Source: Chthoniobacteraceae bacterium
GTDB taxonomy: Bacteria; Verrucomicrobiota; Verrucomicrobiia; Chthoniobacterales; Chthoniobacteraceae
DNA length: 9,031 nt
Assembly (NCBI GenBank): GCA_947478975.1
Contig: CANJYI010000093.1
Coordinates: 1 to 9,031 of the forward strand
Reading direction: 5' to 3'
Shown here: piece by piece, positions 1 to 6,622 of the stretch
Position numbering within the stretch: the stretch's first letter is position 1
Layout: every line of letters begins with the position of its first letter
Made by a program: the position numbers and the translations under genes
The notes under the pieces: model-generated
The model's input: only the letters and a program-made list of their open reading frames with translations
Database searches by the model: none
Told to the model about the DNA's origin: nothing

Positions 1-1017
1 CAGGGCGGCCGCCTGGATGACTCCACCGGACACGCCGCCCGAAAAAGGGACAGCCTGGGCGATGGGGGCGCCCTTCGCGCCGGGCTTCGGCTTGCCCGTT
101 TTGGGATCAATGACCGGAAGGGTTGGCGGGGTGGGCGGCGAGGCGAACACGACGGGAATATTCCGCTCCAGCATCAGGTTGACCGACTGCAATTCGCGAT
201 TCTGCGGCTCGACATAATCCAGAAGCTGGCGCAGCCGGCCCAACTGGCCCTCGATGTTGTCGAAGCCAAAGGTCACCCGGGCCCTGCGATCGTCCGTCAC
301 GAGAAGGCAGTAACCCTTGCTCACGTCCACAACCCTGGGCTGCCAGCGGATGTCATCCACGCTGAGCTTGATCAGTTCGAGGGCGGAGAGGGCCTCCGCC
401 GTGGGCAGCTTCTGGCCGGGGGCCACATCCTCCATCACCACGCCGATGATGCGTGGCAGAGCGAGATGCTCTGGCAGCACCTTTCGGGTGCGCATCACAA
501 ACCCGCGTGTGTCGACCAGCAGCGAGGCAACCCCAACCCCAAGCTCTGCATCTGCGGAAGCCGCCACCCAGGCCACGGGTTGGCGCTCGGAAATCCGGAT
601 CTCAAGGCGATCGGGAAGCTGCCGGCGGATGTCGGCCTTCTCCACCTGCGGCAGGGCGTCAAGGTCCCGCCTCATTTTAGCCACATCCACGGTGAAGATG
701 TTTTTCCCCTCCCACACCTCCAACAGTTCCAAGACTTGGACCCGGGTGAGCAGTCCGTCCGTGGACACGCGGATGTCGGCAAGGGCATAGGCGGGGTTTT
801 CCCACACGAAGCGTGTGACCATGCCGCGTCCGCCCAAGGCGACGCCCGCAATCAGGCCGACCAGCAGGACGACTTTTACGATGGTGGAGAAGCTACGCCT
901 GATCTGCAGGCGGTTCTCCCGGTTCGGGCGGGTACTGACCTCCAATAAGTTGGCGGCACGCTTTTCCCGGCCGTGTTTGATGCGGCGGTTTGAGGTGGGG
1001 CTGGAGAAGAAGCTCAT
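1..1017 (-). CDS. ftsQ: Cell division protein FtsQ/DivIB (3' end beyond window)
   Basis: Bitopic divisome scaffold that, in the known family, bridges early division proteins to FtsB/FtsL and the septal synthase. The reading frame runs without a stop from the ATG at 1017 to the left edge, so at least 339 residues are present and the C-terminus is missing. Residues 1-45 are a basic cytoplasmic segment. Residues 46-62 (IVKVVLLVGLIAGVALG) are the single membrane helix. Residues about 75-150 form a POTRA domain with the characteristic GKNIF, TVDV, LPQV and ERQPVAWV segments. Residues 160-290 fit the FtsQ beta domain (LLVDTRGFV, LPRIIGV). From about residue 292 the chain becomes Pro/Gly/Ala-rich, longer than the usual family end (about 250-290 residues). 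The start is fixed by an ATGA overlap with the ddl stop, which implies translational coupling; a modest GAAGG lies about 10 nt upstream. Identification rests on the POTRA pattern, topology and position after ddl. Confidence 0.9.
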   Translation of the reverse strand, partial: MSFFSSPTSNRRIKHGREKRAANLLEVSTRPNRENRLQIRRSFSTIVKVVLLVGLIAGVALGGRGMVTRFVWENPAYALADIRVSTDGLLTRVQVLELLEVWEGKNIFTVDVAKMRRDLDALPQVEKADIRRQLPDRLEIRISERQPVAWVAASADAELGVGVASLLVDTRGFVMRTRKVLPEHLALPRIIGVVMEDVAPGQKLPTAEALSALELIKLSVDDIRWQPRVVDVSKGYCLLVTDDRRARVTFGFDNIEGQLGRLRQLLDYVEPQNRELQSVNLMLERNIPVVFASPPTPPTLPVIDPKTGKPKPGAKGAPIAQAVPFSGGVSGGVIQAAAL

Positions 1018-1958
1018 TTGAGAGAAAGCCTTCGTTCAGAAAGGGATATAACCTCTGCACAGAGGGCGGCGTACGATACTCCTGCGGCGGCCGCTGCCTC
1101 GGGCAAAAGACTGACCTGCGTCATACCCGGAATTGTATTTATCTCAAGCACGACCGGTCGATTCTGTGCATCCAAAAGAATGTCGACCCTGCAGTAGACC
1201 TCGAGCCCCAGCGCCCGGTTGGCGGCGAGCGCTACCTGCTGGACCTCGCGGGCCACATGCTCCTCCAGATGGGCTGGGCACCAGTGGTCGGCGCCGGCGG
1301 CCTGCGGGTTCAAAAAGGGGTACTTGTTCTGAAAATCGTAGAAGCCCTCCTTGGGGCAGATCTCCACGACAGGCAGCGGCCGTTCTCCCAGAATCCCCAC
1401 CGTCAATTCGCGGCCAGCGACAAATGCCTCCACCAGGATTTCTTCGGCGTAGCCGCGCACTTCGGCGAGGCGCGCCTCCACCTCCGCAGCCTCCCGCACG
1501 ATATAGACACCCACGCTGGAACCCTCCTTGGGCGCCTTGAGCACATAGGGCAGAGGGAGCGTGGGCCACTCGCCCGCCCGCAGAACCTCGAACGGCGCGG
1601 TCGGCACTCCGTGCTCAAGCAGCCGCCGTTTGGTCGCAATCTTGTCGATCGCCAACTCGCTGCCGGTCACCCCCTCGCCCGTGTAAGCGATGCCCCGCGC
1701 CTCCAAGATCCGCTGGACCTGGCCGTCCTCGCCAAAGGTCCCATGGATGACGTTGAACGCCAGTTCGACGCCCGCCGGCACCACAAAGTTGGCGTCCCGC
1801 ACGTCCACCTCGTAGACCTCCGCCCCAAGACTGCGCAAAGCCGCAGCCACGCCCGCCCCGGAGGCCAGCGAAACGGGACGCTCGGATCCCGGCCCGCCCA
1901 TGAGCACTGCAATGTGCCTGCCACGCAGGTCTTCGTTGTGTTTCGCTCCCTCAAGCAT
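1014..1958 (-). CDS. ddl: D-alanine--D-alanine ligase
   Basis: Cytoplasmic ATP-grasp ligase joining two D-Ala to make the dipeptide that MurF adds to the peptidoglycan precursor. The protein is 314 residues, normal for the family. Visible elements are GGPGSERPVS near the N-terminus (E26, matching E. coli DdlB Glu15), HGTFGEDG (72-79), KAPKEGSSVG (141-150, ATP and D-Ala binding), the omega-loop FYDFQNKY (206-213), and the metal/substrate segment R257, D259, E272, N274 in RVDILLD and LEINTIPGMT. The last Tyr of the loop (Y213, equivalent to DdlB Tyr216) is kept, which fits D-Ala-D-Ala rather than D-Ala-D-lactate synthesis. The loop Tyr equivalent to Tyr212 is Phe. The gene overlaps the end of murC-murB by 8 bp and ends in an ATGA overlap with ftsQ. 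A TTG at 1964 would add two residues. The ATG at 1958 is preferred because AGAAGG sits 6 nt before it, whereas it directly abuts the TTG. Confidence 0.96.
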   Translation of the reverse strand: MLEGAKHNEDLRGRHIAVLMGGPGSERPVSLASGAGVAAALRSLGAEVYEVDVRDANFVVPAGVELAFNVIHGTFGEDGQVQRILEARGIAYTGEGVTGSELAIDKIATKRRLLEHGVPTAPFEVLRAGEWPTLPLPYVLKAPKEGSSVGVYIVREAAEVEARLAEVRGYAEEILVEAFVAGRELTVGILGERPLPVVEICPKEGFYDFQNKYPFLNPQAAGADHWCPAHLEEHVAREVQQVALAANRALGLEVYCRVDILLDAQNRPVVLEINTIPGMTQVSLLPEAAAAAGVSYAALCAEVISLSERRLSLK

Positions 1959-4299
1959 ATGCAACCTTCTCTTCTCCGACGATTTGAACCTCTGTCTCCA
2001 GGCGGATCCCGCGCTTTGTCCACGCCATCTCCTGCACCTGGGCGATCAGCGCCAGCATCTGGCACGCTGTCGCATCCCGCTCGTTGACCAAAAAATTCCC
2101 GTGCACTTCCGAGACCTTCGCCCCGCCGGAACGGCTTCCCTTGAGCCCGAGTTCCTCGATGAGCCGTCCCGCGGGCAGCTCGGCAGGGTTTTTGAAAATG
2201 CAGCCCGCACTGGACTCGCGCGGCTGGGAGGTGCGCCGCTTCCGAATGGACGCCTCAAGCCGCTGCTCAATCTGTTCGGGAGCACTCGCCTCCCCGGCGA
2301 AGGTCGCAGACACCGCGTAGTTCTGCTTTAGGAAAGGGACGCTCCGGTAATGGACCTCGATCTCGGCAGGTGTCCGCGTGTGAAATTCGCCCTCGCCGTC
2401 GACGTACCGCATGCTGACCACCTGGCCGAAGGTCTCCGCGCCCATGGCGCCCGCGTTCATGCGGAGCGCCCCACCGACGTTGCCGGGAATCCCCTCGAAC
2501 CATTCAAACCCGCCAAGCCCCGCATCCCTTGCCGCAAGCGCCAGTTCCTTTTGCCGGACCCCGGCGCCTGCCGTGATCTGGGATCCGCGCACTTCCAGGT
2601 GCTTGAACTCACCCCGACCCAGATACACGACAACGCCCCGGATTCCCCCGTCGCGGACCAGCAGGTTGGACCCGCGGCCGATCACAAAAAGGGGCACTCC
2701 GGCGGCATTGCAATGCCGAACCACTCGCGCAAAACCTTCCTCCGTCTCGGGCTCGAGCCAATACTGGGCGGGCCCGCCGATGCGCAGGGTGGTGTGCTTG
2801 GAAAGGGGCTCATACAGACGGGCCTCCCCCGGGCCCATGGCCTGCTGCAGCGACTCGAGCACCGCGAGGTCGCGCGAAAGGTTCGCCGCTTGTTCGTGAA
2901 TGTTTCCCGCGCCGAGGGTCAGGACACAGTCGCCCGGGCGCAGGCTTCTGCCGACCTCAAGGAGGAGGCTTGTGCGGTCGGGTTGGTAGTGGACGGCGGG
3001 ATGGCCGTCGCGCCGAATCTCTTCAACAAGCAGCTCTCCGCTGACCCCTTCGATGGGCTGTTCGCTCGCGGCATAGATCGCCGTCACCCAGACTTCCGCA
3101 GCGTCCGAAAAGGCGCGCCCGAACTCCTCCTTGAGTGCGGCTGTGCGGCTGTAGCGGTGGGGTTGAAACACGACAAGAAGACGGCCCGCCCCGGCGTTGC
3201 GTGCGGCGGCAAGGGTCGCGCGCACCTCGGTGGGATGGTGCCCGTAGTCGTCCACCACCATGTACTTTGAAGAGCGGTACTTGATTTCAAACCGCCGTTT
3301 TGCACCGCGGAAACTTTCGAGTGCGCGGGCTATCTCGGGAAACGGGACGCCCAGTTCCGTCGCAAGCGCGACGACGCTCACTGCGTTGCTCGCGTTGTGG
3401 CGCCCGGGGATGTTCAACGTCACTGCACCGAGCGGGTGACCGTCACGGACCACCCGGAAATGGCTCTGGAACGGCTTGAGATGGAGATCATCAAACCGGT
3501 AGAAAGCGGTGGACCGCTCCCCGTAGGAAATCGCCCCCTCCTCGCCCGAACACAACCGGGTGGCGTGAGAGTCGTCGGCACAGAAGAAGACCTTGCCGCG
3601 GGTGTGTGCGAGGAGTTTCCTGAAGACGACATCGATCGCCTCGATGTCCTTGTAAAAGTCCAGGTGCTCCTCCTCGACATTGAGCACGATGGAGTGTTCG
3701 GTTTCGTACAGGGCCAGCGTGCCGTCGCTTTCGTCGCCCTCGGCCACGAACCACTCTCCCTCGGCATTCCAGTGCGCATTGGTTCCCAGGACGGGAATCT
3801 CCGCCCCGACATAGTGGGAGGGATTCAGCCCCCCTGCGCGCAGCACATGCGCCGCCATCGCCGAGGTGGTTGTTTTTCCGTGCATGCCCGCTACCACCAC
3901 CCCGCGGCGCGTCCCCAGCATCGCGGCAAGCGCCTCGGCCCTGCGCACAAGGCGGACATTCAAAACGGTGGCCGCCGCGAAATCGGGATGCTCCGCGCGA
4001 ATCGCCGAGGAGTAGACCACCAGCTCTGAGGCACCCGCCGCGTCCGCATTCGAGGGCGAATAAAAATCCAACCCGGCAGTGCGCAGTCGCTCAACCTCCA
4101 CCGTGCTGACCTTGTCCGAACCGCTCACGTGATGTCCCAGTTCCAACAGCAGGGCCGCAATGCCGCTCATTCCAGAACCCGCCACGCCAATGAGGTGGAT
4201 CCGACGCGCCCCGCCTTCGAGCCAGCGTCCCAGATCCCCCGCCTCGGTGCTGTTTTCGCCAGGCACTCCTTTTGCCCCGTTAGCAAACAACGCGGTCAC
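1951..4299 (-). CDS. murC-murB: Fused UDP-N-acetylmuramate--L-alanine ligase / UDP-N-acetylenolpyruvoylglucosamine reductase (MurC-MurB)
   Basis: One continuous 782-residue frame carries two consecutive cytoplasmic enzymes. Residues 33-480 are MurC: HLIGVAGSGMSGIA (35-48, UDP-binding Rossmann), P-loop GMHGKTTT (138-145), EGDESDGTL (187-195), NVEEEHLDFY (207-216), GRHNASNA (299-306), DDYGHHPTEVRATL (350-363), FQPHRYSRT (378-386) and GAGNI (463-467). Residues about 490-782 are MurB: TTLRIGG (503-509), FAD-binding GRGSNLLVRDGG (541-552), FEGIPGNVGGALRMNAG (601-617), YRSVPF (651-656), SAGCIFKNP (697-705), GLKGSRSGGAKVSEVHGNF (718-736) and ETEVQIVGE (768-776). The MurB half, at about 295 residues, fits the short type II form. 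Its catalytic Ser position is Cys700, and the general acid Glu is probably E770. MurB makes UDP-MurNAc by NADPH reduction and MurC adds L-Ala, so the order in the chain is the reverse of the reaction order. Only a short linker joins the halves. The GTG start overlaps the murG stop (GTGA) and has a strong ribosome binding site. Confidence 0.96.
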   Translation of the reverse strand: MTALFANGAKGVPGENSTEAGDLGRWLEGGARRIHLIGVAGSGMSGIAALLLELGHHVSGSDKVSTVEVERLRTAGLDFYSPSNADAAGASELVVYSSAIRAEHPDFAAATVLNVRLVRRAEALAAMLGTRRGVVVAGMHGKTTTSAMAAHVLRAGGLNPSHYVGAEIPVLGTNAHWNAEGEWFVAEGDESDGTLALYETEHSIVLNVEEEHLDFYKDIEAIDVVFRKLLAHTRGKVFFCADDSHATRLCSGEEGAISYGERSTAFYRFDDLHLKPFQSHFRVVRDGHPLGAVTLNIPGRHNASNAVSVVALATELGVPFPEIARALESFRGAKRRFEIKYRSSKYMVVDDYGHHPTEVRATLAAARNAGAGRLLVVFQPHRYSRTAALKEEFGRAFSDAAEVWVTAIYAASEQPIEGVSGELLVEEIRRDGHPAVHYQPDRTSLLLEVGRSLRPGDCVLTLGAGNIHEQAANLSRDLAVLESLQQAMGPGEARLYEPLSKHTTLRIGGPAQYWLEPETEEGFARVVRHCNAAGVPLFVIGRGSNLLVRDGGIRGVVVYLGRGEFKHLEVRGSQITAGAGVRQKELALAARDAGLGGFEWFEGIPGNVGGALRMNAGAMGAETFGQVVSMRYVDGEGEFHTRTPAEIEVHYRSVPFLKQNYAVSATFAGEASAPEQIEQRLEASIRKRRTSQPRESSAGCIFKNPAELPAGRLIEELGLKGSRSGGAKVSEVHGNFLVNERDATACQMLALIAQVQEMAWTKRGIRLETEVQIVGEEKVAYA
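1959..1976 (-). promoter_or_regulatory. Ribosome binding site deciding the ddl start
   Basis: On the minus strand the end of the MurB coding sequence reads GGAGAAGAGAAGG followed by TTGCAT and then ATG. The purine-rich AGAAGG lies 6 nt before the ATG at 1958 and touches the alternative TTG at 1964, so it favours the ATG. It is embedded in the coding sequence of the upstream gene, as expected for a coupled start. Confidence 0.5.
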
Positions 4300-5399
4300 T
4301 TGTTTCCCCTCCCCTCTGCTGCGGTCAACAAAACCCGCGCCACCCGCTCCGCCGCATCACTCTTGTACAGTGCCCGACAGGCCTCCGTCATTTTGGCCAG
4401 CGCCTGGGGATCCTCCAAAATACGTTTGATCTCCGCCGCCAGAAAAGGGCCGGTTGCGTCCCGCTCCTGCATTAGGAGGGCCGCTCCGACATTGCTGAAA
4501 ACCTTGGCGTTACAGGTCTGATGGTCTTCGGCTGCGAAAGGGTACGGAATCAGAATAGAAGGGAGTCCGAAGAAGGAGAGCTCCGTAAGGCTGGCCGCAC
4601 CGGAGCGCGCCACAGCGATGTCCGCGGCGCTGTAGGCGTCCTGCATCGCGTGGTGGAAGGCGGCGGTCCAGGCGGGAATGCCCGTCTTTTGGTAGAAGGC
4701 AGCCACGGACTTCTCGTCCGCCGTGCCGGTGATGTGCAGAAACTGGAATCCGGCGGAGGCCAGGTTCGCGGCGGCCTCCATTACGGCCATGTTGACGCCG
4801 GCGGCGCCCTGGCTTCCCCCCATGACAAGCACGGTCCGGCGATCCGGCGAGAGTCCGAACTTTCGGAGGGCCTCCGCCTTGGAGGGATGTTTCAGAAAGG
4901 CGCCGCGCACCGGGGTGCCCGTGACGGTGCAGGGCACCGACGGAATCTGGCGGGCACACTCCTCAAAACCCGCGAGCCAGCCGCCGGCCAACCGGGCGTT
5001 GAGGCGGTTTGCCTTGCCGGGAATCGCATTGGATTCGTGTACAAAGACAGGTAGGCCGCTCAAGCGCCCGGCCAGGATGGGGGCGATGGAGGTAAAGCCG
5101 CCCATGCCCAGAACGGCAGCCGGCTTGAACTCGGCATAAAGCCGGCGGCAATGGAGGATTCCACGGGCAAAGCGGGCCAGAAACTTGACGGTTTCCAGGT
5201 TGATCCCACGGGGAAGCCCCATTCCGGGAAGGCGCGCAATTTGGAATTCGGAGCGCCCCTCGGTCGCCACGGCATCGATGTGCTTTTCGGACGTCAGCAG
5301 CAGCACCTGGTGCCCCCACGCATGGAGGACTTCCGCGACGGCCAACCCCGGGAAGAGGTGCCCGCCTGTCCCGCCCGCAGCTATTGCAAAGCGCTTCAT
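4296..5399 (-). CDS. murG: UDP-GlcNAc--lipid I N-acetylglucosaminyltransferase (MurG)
   Basis: Membrane-associated GT-B glycosyltransferase that adds GlcNAc to lipid I to form lipid II on the inner face of the cytoplasmic membrane. The protein is 367 residues, the usual length. The N-terminal acceptor domain shows GGTGGHLFPGLAVAE (9-23), GMGGFTSIAP (98-107) and HESNAIPGKANR (121-132; most relatives have HEQN). The C-terminal donor domain shows GTPVR (161-165), VMGGSQGAAGVN (192-203), FHHAMQDAYSAADIAVARSG (248-267), the donor-contacting E273 in SLTEL, and EDHQTCNA (291-298). The ATG at 5399 follows the ftsW stop after a single base (TAG-T-ATG). A GGAGG lies 16 nt upstream, farther than optimal, so initiation probably depends on coupling to ftsW. 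The stop overlaps the GTG of murC-murB. MurG supplies the substrate polymerised by FtsW, encoded just upstream. Confidence 0.97.
   Translation of the reverse strand: MKRFAIAAGGTGGHLFPGLAVAEVLHAWGHQVLLLTSEKHIDAVATEGRSEFQIARLPGMGLPRGINLETVKFLARFARGILHCRRLYAEFKPAAVLGMGGFTSIAPILAGRLSGLPVFVHESNAIPGKANRLNARLAGGWLAGFEECARQIPSVPCTVTGTPVRGAFLKHPSKAEALRKFGLSPDRRTVLVMGGSQGAAGVNMAVMEAAANLASAGFQFLHITGTADEKSVAAFYQKTGIPAWTAAFHHAMQDAYSAADIAVARSGAASLTELSFFGLPSILIPYPFAAEDHQTCNAKVFSNVGAALLMQERDATGPFLAAEIKRILEDPQALAKMTEACRALYKSDAAERVARVLLTAAEGRGNK
4306..4317 (-). promoter_or_regulatory. Strong ribosome binding site for the GTG start of murC-murB
   Basis: The minus strand reads AGAGGGGAGGGG, then AAACAA, then GTG at 4299. 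This is the clearest Shine-Dalgarno-like element in the window and supports the GTG start. It lies inside the last codons of murG, which encode EGRGNK. That placement allows re-initiation on murC-murB by ribosomes finishing murG. Confidence 0.65.
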
Positions 5400-5400
5400 A

Positions 5401-6555
5401 CTAGAGTCTCACCGGCCTCCGCTCGGATTGCAGCACCAGTTCGAGCTGCTCCATTTGCTCCTCCTCCTGCTCGGTCAACCCCTGGCGGTAGATGTTGATA
5501 AGCACGCCCACGCAGGCCATGCAAAAAAGCAGGTTGGAACCGCCGTACGAAATGAAGGGAAGTGGTAGCCCCTTGTTCGGGAGCAGCTGGGTGGTGACGC
5601 CTAGGTTCACCGCAGCCTGGGTCGCGATGATCATGACGATGCCCATACCGAAGAGCAGACCCGCACGGTCGCGCGCCTTCACCGCGATGGTCACCCCGCC
5701 GAGAATAAAAAGAATGTAGGCCAGCACAATGCCCAGGGTTCCCGCCAGACCAAGTTCCTCGCCGATTACGGGGAAAATGAAATCTGTGTGTGCGAAGGGG
5801 AGGTAAAGCAGCTTTTGCCGTCCGTTTCCAAGGCCGAGCCCCGAGATTCCACCGCTGCCAAGCGCGATAAGACCCTGCTCGGTCTGGTAGGCGTCCTTGG
5901 GATACCGCTCGGGATGCAGGAAGGCCAGAAACCGGCCCATGCGCTCGGGCATCAGAAGGATCGCCGAGGCGATGACCCCGACTCCCGCCCCGATGACAGG
6001 GAGCACGAACTTCCAAGGGGAGCCGGCCACGATCATGATCACCAGCGTGGTGGCGCCGATGAGCGCAGTGGAACCCACGTCTACCTCCAGGACGATGAGC
6101 CCCATCAGAAAGCTCACGAGTGCCAGGGGCACCACAAACCCCTTCAGCTTTTGCCCCTCCACCCGCTCCTCCCGTGAAAACCACCAGGCCAGCATGCTGA
6201 CGGCCGCGAACTTCCCAAGTTCGGAGGGCTGAAACGTCCCAAAACCCAGACGAATCCACCGCGAGGAGCCGTTGATCCGCGCCCCGATGGGCGGAATAAA
6301 ACACAGCACCAGCAGCACCACGGCACCAATGTAGAGCCAGCGCCAATTCTTAATCCAAAAGTGATAATCCACCCGCGAAACGCACCAGCACACAATGCTG
6401 CCCACCGCCAGCCAGCCAAGCTGATGGTGCAGGAAGAAATACGGCCTCCCGTGGGCGTCCTCTGCGAACTCGCCGGTGCTGGCCAGCATCACAATTCCCA
6501 CGGCCAGCAAGCCGCCTACGGCCAGTAACAGCACTAAAACACTCCGGCGATTCAT
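5401..6555 (-). CDS. ftsW: Septal peptidoglycan polymerase FtsW (SEDS family)
   Basis: Polytopic SEDS glycosyltransferase that polymerises lipid II at the division septum together with a class B penicillin-binding protein. The protein is 384 residues with about ten hydrophobic segments, starting with residues 5-26. Family signatures are GARINGSSRWIRLG (91-104) and FQPSELGKF (108-116), YQTEQGLIALGSGGISGLGLG (223-243), FAHTDFIFPVIGEELGLAG (254-272), and LLPNKGLPLPFISYGGSNLL (324-343). In the segment usually written L-x-QPD-x-G the protein has LEVDVGS (156-162), keeping the conserved Asp (D159) but not Gln-Pro. The C-terminal tail (358-384) is charged and Glu/Gln-rich. FtsW and not RodA is chosen from the dcw position between murD and murG, since the sequences of the two are similar. 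The ATG at 6555 has no convincing Shine-Dalgarno sequence and follows a 67-bp spacer. Confidence 0.95.
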   Translation of the reverse strand: MNRRSVLVLLLAVGGLLAVGIVMLASTGEFAEDAHGRPYFFLHHQLGWLAVGSIVCWCVSRVDYHFWIKNWRWLYIGAVVLLVLCFIPPIGARINGSSRWIRLGFGTFQPSELGKFAAVSMLAWWFSREERVEGQKLKGFVVPLALVSFLMGLIVLEVDVGSTALIGATTLVIMIVAGSPWKFVLPVIGAGVGVIASAILLMPERMGRFLAFLHPERYPKDAYQTEQGLIALGSGGISGLGLGNGRQKLLYLPFAHTDFIFPVIGEELGLAGTLGIVLAYILFILGGVTIAVKARDRAGLLFGMGIVMIIATQAAVNLGVTTQLLPNKGLPLPFISYGGSNLLFCMACVGVLINIYRQGLTEQEEEQMEQLELVLQSERRPVRL

Positions 6556-6622
6556 CGGCAGTTGGCTGGGTTTGGATCTTGAGTCGCGCGCGCAGCAACA
6601 GAGTCGGCCGCGCCCGAGCCCC
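6556..6622 (-). other. 67-bp spacer between the LysM gene and ftsW
   Basis: This is the longest non-coding gap in the window. On the minus strand it is GC-rich, has a short GCGCGCGC tract, and has no T-run after a hairpin, so I see no terminator. I also see no convincing promoter boxes and no purine-rich ribosome binding site before the ftsW ATG. It contains GCGACTCAAGATC at 6575-6587, an exact copy of 13 bases inside the LysM coding region at 6671-6683. Confidence 0.5.

Noticed and set aside
317..948. Plus-strand frames at the left end that could be taken for genes
   Set aside because: The minus strand here encodes a clear FtsQ with a membrane helix and POTRA domain, continuous through the whole stretch.
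990..2087. Long plus-strand open frame (365 codons) opposite ddl and the start of ftsQ
   Set aside because: It is antisense to Ddl, whose motifs are unmistakable. The translation has no recognisable domain and is rich in Arg, Pro and His, typical of antisense frames in GC-rich DNA.
2800..2900. Possible frameshift or artificial join between MurC and MurB
   Set aside because: The frame reads without a stop from the MurC GAGNI motif to the MurB TTLRIGG motif. The joining residues look like a normal helix and short linker, so I accept a real fusion.
2350..3270. Plus-strand open frame (306 codons) opposite murC-murB
   Set aside because: It is the complement of conserved MurC and MurB motifs, with no family resemblance and no neighbouring gene on that strand.
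5396..6346. Minus-strand frame of 316 codons overlapping ftsW
   Set aside because: It is a shifted frame of ftsW, which has all SEDS motifs. The alternative is Arg/Gly/His-rich with no membrane segments.
6556..6622. Terminator or promoter in the spacer before ftsW
   Set aside because: There is no stem followed by a T-run and no convincing -35/-10 pair; the GC-rich tract alone is not evidence.
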